NCBI GenBank assembly: GCA_028583405.1
Contig: CM053260.1
Location: 23,346,647 to 23,410,646 of the forward strand
Direction: 5' to 3'
Origin: Pogonophryne albipinna
Lineage: Eukaryota; Chordata; Actinopteri; Perciformes; Artedidraconidae
DNA length: 64,000 nucleotides
Shown: positions 26,701 to 38,700 of the stretch, piece by piece
How positions within the stretch are numbered: the first letter of the stretch is position 1
How the letters are laid out: every line of letters starts with the position of its first letter
Notes under the pieces: model-generated
Database searches by the model: none
Told to the model about the DNA's origin: nothing
What the model saw: the letters and a program-made list of their open reading frames with translations, nothing else
Translations under genes and position numbers: made by a program

Positions 26701-29700
26701 GACACTGAAGATGAGGACTTTGTTGGTTTTAGTACGCAGGAAGAAGACGAAGATGAGGATTAATGACTTTTCTGGTAGGCTGATTACCGTATATTTTAAG
26801 CAGCCGTGTTACTGTAACTTTAGGCTTACGCGCTTACTGTCGTGTTATAGGCACTTTATTTTGCACTTTTAAAAAAACACATTTAATTTAGCCATTGATA
26901 TTGCCTCGTCAAGCGCTGTAAGCTTTGTTTTTTGTTATGGTACTACTGTAGGCTATAATGTAGATCAGTGGTTTGAAAGTTGAAAAGTTTGTGTGTCTGA
27001 AACGCTATGTGATACAGTACAGTTGACACAGCACAGTACATGTTCTGTAGCTACTATTGCACTAAATGGTAACACTTGAATACGTTATGCAAATATGCAA
27101 CTTGTTTGTTGAAATGTTAATAAATGGGAGCTTCCTCAAACAGCCATCTCTTTCCCGACAATCCCCTCTGTGCACGAACCCTGCTGCGGCTTATATGCAG
27201 GTGCGCTTTATAGTCCGAAAAGTACGGTAATTAATTTTTTTGGTCAACATTTTTCCCACATTTTTTTTTTTATAGGATATGTACATTTCGGTTAATCGGT
27301 TAACCGTTTTTTTGGGGGTCGAATATTCGAATATACATTTGCTTTCAAATTCCCATCCCTAATCTAAACATCTTCAAAGTGTTAAATCCAGCTTGCATTT
27401 CTCTACGTGTGTGATCAATGGCAGCCAGGCCTTATAAAGTCTATCAGTAGATCCCTTCAGAAAGATCCAAACTCAAAAAGCTAAATATATGTACAAAAGC
27501 TTTCAAAGAGCCAAACTGTAAGTGCCACATACAGAAGTGAGAATTTAAATGTATTATTGGCCAAGGTGCATTCAAAATAGGTGGGGTTTCAGAGAAAATG
27601 CATAGATCTTCTTCTCTCCTGAATTCAATGGGGAGATGGCCCTTTATTTTGTAGCCAGGACAGCAAACGGGTGTGTTTCTGTTGAGGGAAACCTGGGTCC
27701 CACTCGCAGTGAGGAAGTAGCGACGGATTAGCCAATGCGGGCCGATGGTTCTTCACATTGCTCTAAATACTTAGAACTTTCATATATAAACATGTGGGAG
27801 GCTGTGGCTCAGTGGGTAGTGCGCTGAACTTCGAATCAGGGGGTAGCAAATTCGAGTCCCATTGCAGTCAGCATGTCGTTATGTCCCTTGCTCCTGTGGG
27901 GATTGCCCAGTCGCTTTGGATAAAAGCGTCTAACATGTAATGTAATGTTTTCCTCCCCTCCAGAGTCATCAGATGAGAGTTCCCTGGCCACCAGTCCTCT
28001 GAGACATCGACTGCCTCAGTCCATGAAGATCGTCCATGAGATCATGTACAAAGTGGAGGTGCTGTACGTGCTGTGTGTCCTTCTGATGGGCCGACAGAGG
28101 AACCAGGTAACCGCACGCATTCCTCCCATGCTTCACATTTACACTGGAGGGTTAAATCAAGGCAGAGTTAAAGTGTGTGTGTGTGTGTGTGTTCAGGTCC
28201 ACAAGATGCTGGCTGAGTTTCGTCTCATCCCGGGACTCAACAACCTGTTCGACAAGCTCATCTGGAGGAAATACACGTCCTCCAACCACGTGGTCCACGG
28301 GCAGAACGAGAACTGCGACTGTAGTCCAGTATGTGCTTTAAATCACTTTGAAACTGGATGTGAGCAATTCGATTAAACTAAAAATGGAACATAAACATTA
28401 AAACCCTTCATTTTTGATTGTGCAGGAAATATCCTTTAAGATCCAGTTCTTGAGGCTACTTCAGAGTTTCAGTGATCACCACGAGTGAGTAACCCTTAAT
28501 GGAATGATCTTTAATCTGATTTCTCTTTTTCAAGTTATGTTTGTTGAGAAAGCGTTTGAAGCCTCTTTCAAAGTTCTTCCTAAGGAAGCTTTGAATGTCT
28601 CTTGTCGTATCTCAACATGCGTCCTAAAACCCGGAAGTAAGTTAGCATTTGACCACTTCCGGTTCCCTCGACAAAAAAGCAATGCAATTTCTCCATAGGA
28701 TTTTAGAAAATAGCTGGAAATAAGGTCTGTGGTTTAGACGCATTGAAGAGACGGATAACGTTTTGTTCTACGACATTAAATCCATCAGCAGTGACCCCAC
28801 TGGTGATTTCTGAAGAGTTGAGGTGTCTGAAAAACGATGGTTGTTACCAAGTGGCTGAATAGGACTACAGAAGTTGAGGAGGTCGTTGTACGTCATTACG
28901 CCGAACACGTAAACACTCCCGCTAAGATTGTTTGCCCTGTTCTGCTTGAAAGCAAGTCCCTGCCTCCTGCAAACTGTTCAAACAAACGCTTCAACTTGTA
29001 GAATTTTGAATCTGTATTTTTGAATATGGATCTTAAGTTGGCGTGACGTGGAAGCAGCGACCCTGCTGTAGTTCCTTTATAGCATAACGTTAGCATTTTG
29101 CTTCCGGCGACTAGATTTATGATTCAAAAATTATAAAAGTAGGATAGACATGTGGATATTATCCAGCTGAACAAAACGTGATCCGTCTCTTAAATGTGTG
29201 TCAACCACAGATCTTATTTCCAGCTATTTTCCAAAAATCCCATTGCTTTTTTGTCGAAGGAACCAGAAGGAGTTTACTTCCGGGTTTTAGGACGCGTCAC
29301 TCTATAAACATTTTTTTTTATAAATATACTTGTAGCGCTGTAATAATAGATTTTGTGTTATTGTGGTTTTAGAAGTGTTGTGTTTACTTCTATACCGCCT
29401 CGTTTAAACAGCTGTGTGATTAGTTTGTGTGCATAAAGTGCAAAAATGTGTTTGACCTTCGTTAAAATGTTGACTTTACGTTTACATTTACATTTTGACT
29501 GTTGGAATGAACACGGCATTGAGTTCTTGGAAATGTTTTCATCTCACGGGTCACACAGCCACCACTTGAATCTAATTCTACAAATAGCATTATACAAATC
29601 TTATTAGTGATCATCTTTATCTGTGCAAAATACCAGCTTCAAACAGCATAAACAGACATTTAAAAATTGAAGAAGCTCTGCATGTTGATCTGTCAACATT

Positions 29701-32700
29701 ATGAATCAAACTTGTGTGCCGTGTCTTCCAGGAACAAATACCTCCTGCTGAACAGCCAGGAGCTGAATGAACTGAGTGCCATATCGATGAAGGCGAACAT
29801 CCCCGAGGTGGAGGCGCTGGTGAACACAGACAGGAGCCTGGTGTGTGACGGGAAGAAGGGGCTCCTCACACGCCTGCTCACCGTCATGAAGAGGGAGCCC
29901 CCAGACTCCTCATTCAGGTCAGGACACACACTCACATTCATCACATGAGAGGCGTGTGGCGCAGTGGATAGAGCATTGGTGTTTGGATCAGGGGGTCACG
30001 GGTTCAAACCCCACTGCAGTCAGCATGTCGTTGTGTCCCTGAGACACTTCACCCCAAATTGCTCCTGTGGGGATTGCCCACAGTATTGAGTATGTAAGTC
30101 GCTTTGGTCGCACGACCAATCATCTGAGCCGGCCCGGCTAAAATAACTGGATGGCCTACCTGCCTGTCAGGCACAAATTTACCTCATGTGCACGTCCGTG
30201 TGTGTTGGAGGAGGGGCTCTGTAAGGAAGTCTGAAGGAAGGGGCAGATTTTTTCCGGTTGTGTACTTTCAAATTCTAGCGCACTCGAGCTGGTTTCTCCA
30301 TTCTTACCTACCCTACCTTTAAGATAAGAGAGTTACTTTGTTGATCCCAATTTGGTAAATGTTTGTGTTGCAGCAGCATAAAAAGACATGGCATTGTACA
30401 ATAACAATTAAAAGACTAGAAATAAACAAGAAAGTAGAAATGTTGAATTTACAAATTAACAAGATATAAAGCAAGTTGTTATCATAAGTATGTGACGGAT
30501 GGAATATTAAACTAAATATATCAATTTAAAATGTACAGTGTGATTTTAAGTCCAAGAGAAACTAAGCCAGAGGTGATTTGTTATATAGAGTTATTCAGGG
30601 TTCTTACGGTCATTAAAAACCTGGAAAAGTCATGGAAATTCTAAATGCTAATTCCAGGCCCTGGAAAAGTCATGGAAATGTAACCAAAGTTGCATCAAAT
30701 ATAATTTATATTTTATCTAATCGGCGAAATAGTAATACTATAATGATAATAAATACTGTATCGTATAGTAATGAAACGTAAAATGTAATTTAACTGACGA
30801 GGTATTTTGCTGGTGAGAGATTTTGTTTTAGATAGGCACAACCTGCAGACCTTATTTTCCTGTTCCATGTTAAAATAAACCATTTTCAGTGGTACCGCTG
30901 AGAAAGAGTAATGTTTTTGGTCATGGAAAATGAGGTAAAGGTCATGGAAAATCATTGGGGAAAGAGTGTATGAACCCTGGATATTGCAGTTAGCTCCAAG
31001 AATCCTGCTATTCTTAAGAGTATTTCTCAACATGTTTCTCTAGTCCTGCTTTTTATGCTGAAGCTTTCTGTTGTGTCTGCAGATTCTGGCAGGCAAGGGC
31101 AGTGGAAAGTTTTCTCAGAGGAGCCACCTCCTATGCAGACCAAATGTTCCTCCTGAAGAGAGGTCTACTAGAGGTAAGACTATCACCACATCCCATGAAG
31201 ACAGTCCACAGACTGTCTTTGCTTCTGACCTTTTGAATGAACGACTGCTCACTCTGTGTTTCCGTCCCTCGACAGCACATCCTGTTTTGCATCATAGACA
31301 GCGGCTGTACGTCTCGAGACGTCCTGCAGAGCTACTTTGATCTGCTGGGAGAGCTCATGAAGTTCAACATTGATGCCTTCAAAAGATTCAACAAATATGT
31401 CAACACACCAGAAAAAGTATGACTTCAGACCTTAAATGCGTTACCAAAATGTATACGCTGTCCCTACAAATTCAACGTTACTACTAGTTCTCTGCGTGTG
31501 TTGTGGATGAACACATGTGTTTGATAGTTTTGTTTCCTCTGTAGTTTCAGACCTTCCTGACGCAGATCAACAGCTCTCTGGTGGACTCCAACATGCTGGT
31601 GCGCTGCATCACCCTCTCATTGGACCGCTTCGAGAGCCAGACTGAAGATGTCAAAGGTGAACAGGGCTTGAAAAATAAATCATGTTCTCTCGTCGCTTAG
31701 AAAATAAATGTTAAGATACTTGGTTAAAGAAAGAAAACCCGGGTTTCGATTGATTGGTCATTGATATTGACTTTTATATTCTGGTCCTTATTCCCGTTTT
31801 GTTAAGCCGTTTCGAATTTACACTATATAAATAATGCAAAACGCTCTGAAGAAGGCTCCGTATGGGAATGAGTTTGTGTACAGTGGAATCTTAGCATTTT
31901 CCATCCTTGACATTGAAAACTGAGATATATCTAAAAAGAATTAGTGTGATTTGGAAAAATGCCCATCAGGGAGTGATTGCAGACAATTATCCAGTCATAG
32001 GTAGATCTGATAACTTGTGTTTGATATAGGTCTATTTACAATAGTGTTTTAGGTCATTTAGTATTATTTTCAAGTGTTGATTTAAGTGTTTTATTTCCCA
32101 GTGGTGGAGGTGCTCTCTGAATGCTGTCTGCTGTCCTACATGGCCAAGGTTGAGAACAGGCTGGCCTTCCTCTTTCGACTCGTCAACATCATCAACGTAC
32201 AGACGCTCACACAGGTCTGGTTTCATTTTCTCTTTGGACCTTTATTAAAGAGGACATATTATGCTATGTCAACATTTTATTTTCTGCCTTTATGTCTCCA
32301 AGCTTTAATTTTATTTTCTCATACTGCCTGTGCTGCAGTACCCAGCGTTTCCGCCAGTGAGGCGTCTTGCCGTCATTTGACGCCCTGAACTCGAGCCGAG
32401 GGCGTCCAAAAAAATAAATAATTTGAAAGAAGATCGAGAGTTTTTGTCGCTTGAAATGACGAAAAGGAAAAAGGACATCCCTCTGTTGGAGGGGCGAAGG
32501 AGTCTGGTGAGATTCTTTTTGCCGCCAGCAAAGCGTGTTCCTGTGACGGAAAGTGTACTGCCGGCGAGCCTTGACGGGGGGTGCTAGTGGAGCACGCGCG
32601 TGAACTGCGAGCACCGGAGCCTCGGAGTGGCGAAACTGAGGCTCCGTGGTAAACTGTGGTAACATGACGAGCCGTTTAGGAGCCGAAAGAGCCGGCTCTT

Positions 32701-35700
32701 CTTAGTGAGCCGAGCCAAATGATCCGGCTCACTAAAAAGAGCCGGAATTCCCATCACTGATACGTAAAGAGATAGTAGGCTTGTTTGAGACGAGCTGCGG
32801 CTCGCCTCGAAAGTAGACGAGAATAGCCGATTGCAGCCGGGGGAGGTCTCAAAAAGCTCGCCTGAAGTCGGACAGCTCGGAGTCGGCTTCGTCTTCGTCT
32901 TCTTCTTCTTCTTCTTCTCCCGGTTTTTTGGCGGATTGCAAACAACTTTAAGGTGCATACCGCCACCTCCGGAGTCGGCTTGACTCGGTTTGCATTTATA
33001 AAGAATGCAAACCGATGTGTTTAATCGTTAATGTCAGATATGTACTAATTAAATACAGTTGTTCCTGCTCAAGATTAGATTCAACTTTATTGTTATTGCA
33101 CATATTACAGGTACTGAGACAACAAAATGCAGTTTAGCTTCTAACCAGGTGCAACAAGCAGTGAAGTGAAAAGCAATGTACACAATCTGCAGAATAAAAT
33201 ATAGAATGAATTGAATGATGAATAAACAGTGAGGGGTATGAATACACTAGATATCAGCCTGTGAGCAGTATGAACAGTGTGTATGAATATGCTAAGATAT
33301 ATAACGTATGGAAACGGTAAGCAGTGCAAGTATAGTATAACATATATAGATATTAATTTCATGATGATAAACATTGTGGAACAGTGATGAAAAATGTGAA
33401 TGGAAGTGGCGACGTAAAACTGACACAAAACAACAACAAACTTTTGCCGAGCCAATTGGAGAGTTTCATCAGCAGCACGTGGTAAAAACCACCAATGAGC
33501 GCTCAGCTCGAGATACCAGCGAGTCGTTTCCCCATCAAGCATTTCGCTTCCGCAGCCCGTGGAGAGGAACTGCGCCGCCGCGCCTCTCTCTCAAGGCTGC
33601 GGGCGTCTTTGTCCCGCGAGATTTCAACGTCTCATGTAGGCGAGCCTCCAGAGCAAGTCGGACAAAATTACTCGCCATCATGCAACGCACTAGCAAGGCG
33701 GGGATCGCAATTGCGCAGGTCTGCGTCGGTCTCGCTCATCTCAAACAAGCCTAGTATCTATAACTTAAGGGACGGCTCAATTCAAAATTCAAGTCACGTG
33801 ACACAACGTGTCGGGGTGGACGCCCTCTCAGCCCTGGTCTGGCGGAAACACTGGCAGTATCTCTTTTTTAGCCTCTGTCTGAAACCAGAGCGCAGTCTGC
33901 TGTGATTGGTTAACATGCACAAAAGCCTAAATAACACACTACCGGAAAGGGAAAACCCCAAAAGCATAAAAGAGTGCCTCTTAACAGAAACTCTTGTGTT
34001 CAACAAGGAATTATTCGACTAACTCAAATCTTGTTTCTTTCTACATCCATTCCTGCATCCCATGTTTGCTGCAGGAGAATGTGAGCTGTTTAAACACCAG
34101 TTTGGTGGTCCTGATGTTGGCCAGAAGAAAGGCTAAACTGCCCTTCTACCTCAACGCCCTGCGGGAGAAGGAGTACGCTGAGAAGTACCCGGGCTGTCTG
34201 CTCAACAACTTCCACAACCTTCTGCGCTTCTGGCAGCGCCACTACCTCAACAAGGACAAAGACAGCACCTGTCTGGAGAACGTGAGTGCTGTCCCTCTCA
34301 TGAACATAACTGATACACAAACAAGTCGCAGCGTGATGTGGAAGTCCCCTCTTGTGACGACTGTTTATGTTCAGTCGCATATTCAGATCATTCTGACGCG
34401 TGAGCTTAAAAGCAACTTGCACACCTGGTCCTTTTAGACCTTTTGTGATGAAACTAAACATTACTGATTAGCTGATAAGAAACTTCCATTTTGGTTATTT
34501 CACTGTTTTTGGCTCTCACCAGCTGTAACACGCAGAGGTTTTCAGTGTGGATGCTACTGGTCCAGCAGGGAACCGCAGATACAGTTAGTAACCAGCTAAG
34601 TAGATCTGCATCATTTAGCATTTAGCTTTATATAGTGATGTCAACAGTGTTTGTTTGTTGTGCTGCCCCCAAGTGGCTGAAATAATTTCTGCATAAGAAA
34701 TGTACCTTAAAAGTACTTAATAATAATTGTATTACATTCCACCATCACAGAGTTAAAGGTCTATATTATTACTACCTATACCCATCAGGGCTCTCGACTA
34801 ACTTTTAGTGACCTTTAACATAAATAAAAATCATACAAATCATTGGATGATAATTCATCAACCTTTTTATTTGAGTAAATCATTCAATCACATAAACAAA
34901 GGCCAAATATATTTAAACAAACACACAAACGAGAAAATTACTCTAATATTGAATCCAATCAAGTCCCATCCAATTAACAAAACAATCCAACACTGTGTCC
35001 TGAAGACAGAACCCAGAGTAACCACTAACAGGATGACAGTCTGTAACACAGTCAGGAGACCTTTACGAACGGCCCCGCCCCCTCGCTCACAGACGGGAGA
35101 GAGAGATCTCGTTGGAAAGCTCGAAAATACATCAGACGCATGTTGTAGTCTTTTTGCATATTAGAAACGGAGTTGGCGAAACTAAAACTGCGATATAATG
35201 TGTATGTAGCAATAATACATATGACATATTTTTTAAATGTCTCCAGTACCGATAAAAAGTCCGATAATGTCGGAGCTTAACGTTACCACTGTCTTTAATA
35301 ATTCAGGCCCGGGGCCCATTTAATACCGGGGCTCGGTACCCATCCCTACATGGGGAGAGGCGCAGTATATTGCTAAGGACTAAATACAATGGAGGGTTCT
35401 CATCTCAGCCTTATTACTCATAGGGGATGAAGAGGAGTAAGTAAATAAAGAGGCCGGCGCTCCAGGGTCTGGTTCTGCTGTGCGTTTTTGTGATGTAACG
35501 GTAAAACATTTCAGAATTCCTCCACGTGATGCCATTGGACATCACTCAACCCGCGAAATACACACACTCAGTACATAGCTAGACCCGCGAATTTGCGGGC
35601 CAGGAATTTGTGGGCACAGCTGTAGCTACGTTCTGTGTGTGTGTGTTTGTGTGTGTGTTTGTGTGTGTGGGTATTTCGCGGGTTGCTAAATGTTTTGTGC

Positions 35701-38700
35701 GTGTGTGTTTATGTTGACAAGGAGGTTTAATAACTGTGTGCTACACAAAACGTGCAGTCGGTTTCATTTTCATCGCCGTTTGTAGTAGAGTTAGCAGGGT
35801 ATTTTTATTTTAACTCTCGTCCCAAATTCGTCCCAAAATTATTTTGTATCCTCCCCGACACTATTTTTTTCGACGACGGGACGTCCTTAAGCTCGAGCCC
35901 TGATACCCATACATTTTAAAAATTTGAAGCTAAAGAATTAAAGTCGGAATTATGTATCACTTTCTGGGATGTGTCAATGAACCACCACATTGATTTTGGG
36001 GGTGTATTCATTTTGTGTGCAGGGAACCAGGAATATGGCATGTATTGTCCCCTCAGGGCTCACATAGAAACATGGACTGATCTGGTGGAAAATGCTTTAA
36101 ATGTTTATTTTAATTCCAGGGTTCTAGATATAATTCAAGGTACAAAAGGAGCTTTCACACCGGAGTATTTTTCCCACCCCCCCGAAACTTACATTCCGGG
36201 AAATCGGAATCGTCAACGGGGGGGGGGGGGGGGTGTGTGTTTGTTAGACGCTCGAGATTTGTCAACGGGGAGGGTGGGGGGGGGTTTAGGTTGCATAAGG
36301 CTGTTGACGGTCTTATTATAGGCTATATCCATTGGTTGGTTTTGTGGCACATTTGTAACGCTGTGCTAACTTGGGCAGCACGCAGGCAAACCTGAGCGCA
36401 CACAGGGTGGAGAGGTGGAGTGAGGTTGAGCGATAGAGAGAAAGGGAGAGAGAGAGATTGAGCGAGGCAGAGAGCATGTGCAGCGGTCTGCTTGCGCACA
36501 GAGCAGCAGTTTGTGAGAGAGCCGGCTTGAGAGTCAATTTCTCTTCAAAATATAATTGATTGTCAGCCTCCCTTGTCCCTGGCTGGCTTGCTAGCTCGTT
36601 GGTAACGTATAACTGATGTCTTCTAATGTGACTGCATCTGGCGCTGAGTTGCCATATTCCTTTCATGAACCACTTCCTGATATCCATTGTTGCAGATACA
36701 TATAAATGATAATAGCCAAACTAACCTAGCAAGAGTAAACTGACAGGCTGCGCTCAGAATTTCATAGCAAAATTAAAAAATGATATTAAACTAATCTTTC
36801 AACATAGTTTAAAACAAAAATAAATATTAAGACAAAGCCCTACAAATAACAATAAACAGAATCAGTGGCGGCTCCAGAGTGTTTGTGTTGGGTAATCTAT
36901 GGTAGGGCTAACATAGCCCCACCATACAGTGGTGGGGCTCAAGTCAGTATTTGAAATGTAATTACATACACGCTCCCCTTGACAGTGAAACGCCACGCGT
37001 GAGGTTTAGATTATTTCCCTGTTTCAATCCAAATTGAACTGTATGAAATAAAAAGGCACATTTGTCTTGTAGTAAATAAAAAGGGCGACCTGGAGCCAAT
37101 CCTGCAATTTCCCCACAAGTGAAAGAGTTGACATGCTGAAAGCCCAACCCCTGCAGGGGGGTCTGGGGGGATTCTCCCCCAGGAGATTTTTTTAAATACT
37201 AACATAAAATACACATTCTGGTACTCTCTTGAGAAGAAAAATAAATAAATCTATTACTACATGGCATATTTAAAAAAATGAATGCCATTTTAGTTTTTTG
37301 TTACTTTGTTCTGAAAGCTGAACCTGCTGCTCCTCACAGAGAGAAGAGGGAAGAGGCTGTGTGAATTACTTTACATTGTGGATAAGGGTGGATAGCCCCC
37401 ATTGTTCTGTGTGTCAAAATGAAAGACAGCCCACACACCTATCAATCATCAAACCGTGGGGTCTTATTTCATTACGTGTTGATTTCTATCAACACGTAAT
37501 GTTGTATCGATGTATATAGAGATGTACTACAGCGAAAGTATTCTCCGTCGGGACTTCCTGCAACAACACCACGTCGTTATCGTGATTCTGATTGGCCGGA
37601 TACATTATCAAAGATGTTCTATTGAGAAGAGGATCACTACGTGACAAAAGTTTTCAAACCGTTTCTAGTCTTCGGTATTTACTGCTGTCTGTGCAATTTA
37701 CTCCGCGCGAGTTGGCGGACTTTATTTTGCTTACTTTAAAATCATTTTTCATGGTGGGGCTAAGCCATTTCTTGGTATGGCTGTAGCCTACCCCAGTATA
37801 CCCTGGCGCCGCCACTGAACATAATAATAAAACAATGAAAATGTTGTATTCAGCCCTGATTAAAACAGCGGGCCCAAATCATGGATGGGCGGGCCCAAAT
37901 CCTGGATGGGCGGGCCCGGCCCCATGGGGCCCGCCCATGACGCCGGGTCTGCCCGTAAAACTCCCAAAAGGTTTTGTGAAGCTGCAATTTTATTATCCTC
38001 GCATTAGCATTATTAGCATTAGCCCAGCGCACAAACGCAGAGAGACTAACTTATGGCAACACAAAAGAAAACATGGGAGCGGTGGAGATGAGGAGGTGTC
38101 GGCGTTCTGGCGATTTACTCGGAAGGCTTCAGCAGCTTCTACTGGAGCCAGTCCCCAACTCCGGGGACTTTGGGCGGCAGTATACGCCGTGAAGTGGTTT
38201 GCGGCCTGCCAGTAAACCCAAAGCAGAAGAAGAAGTGACGTCAGCGGCTTCATTTGCGTAATCCTCCCTCGGGGACTTATTCCGGTGTGAACGCGATCTG
38301 CTCTTAGTTCATGAGAACTAAAGAGTTCTGATGAACTAAGTACGGCAAAGTACTTGGTGTGAAAGCGCCTAATATGCGGGAATGGGCTGTGGGATCTAAA
38401 ATCATGTTTTTTTTTAGAGGTTTCGATGGGGAAATTATTGTCCTTTTTAATAGTATGGCTATCTGTTTTTTCACATTTGTATTGGCTTATTATTTTAGCT
38501 TTGGTTGAACTGACAGAATACAAATAAAAAAGGGTAAATGGATTAGTAGCTGAGTGTGCCTAACTTGACAGCTATTTGCAGCTACTATCTATTGCATCCC
38601 TCTGTGATTAGCTAGCAATAAAGATACTGTCAATAATGAGCATTGGGTAAACTAAAGAGTTTTGTTCTCCCTCCTCTCAGAGCTCCTGCATCCCCTTCAG

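Larger units (their letters stand above)
25293..27361. mobile_element. hAT transposon with decayed transposase and nested insertion
   Basis: Ends are TAGGGATGGGAACG and AATTCCCATCCCTA. The 8-bp duplications ATCTAAAC (25285-25292 and 27362-27369) are perfect. The inside near 25652-25754 carries the remains of a hAT transposase C-terminus. A pogo-like element (26020-27227) has jumped into it. The whole lies in trpc4ap intron 8. Confidence 0.88.
32249..33980. mobile_element. TTAA-target MITE, outer layer of a nested stack
   Basis: TTAA sites lie at 32245-32248 and 33981-33984. Ends AGAGGACATATTATGC and GCATAAAAGAGTGCCTC form an imperfect inverted repeat. Only about 220 bp belongs to this MITE; the middle is the hAT element 32343-33853. 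It lies in trpc4ap intron 16. Confidence 0.6.

Noticed and set aside
27795..27870. A true tRNA gene
   Set aside because: A- and B-box-like motifs are present but belong to a SINE with a body and an L2-type tail; no full cloverleaf.
33374..33905. Overlapping plus-strand frames of 126 and 136 codons
   Set aside because: They cross the boundary of nested transposons, and neither shows a transposase or other domain.
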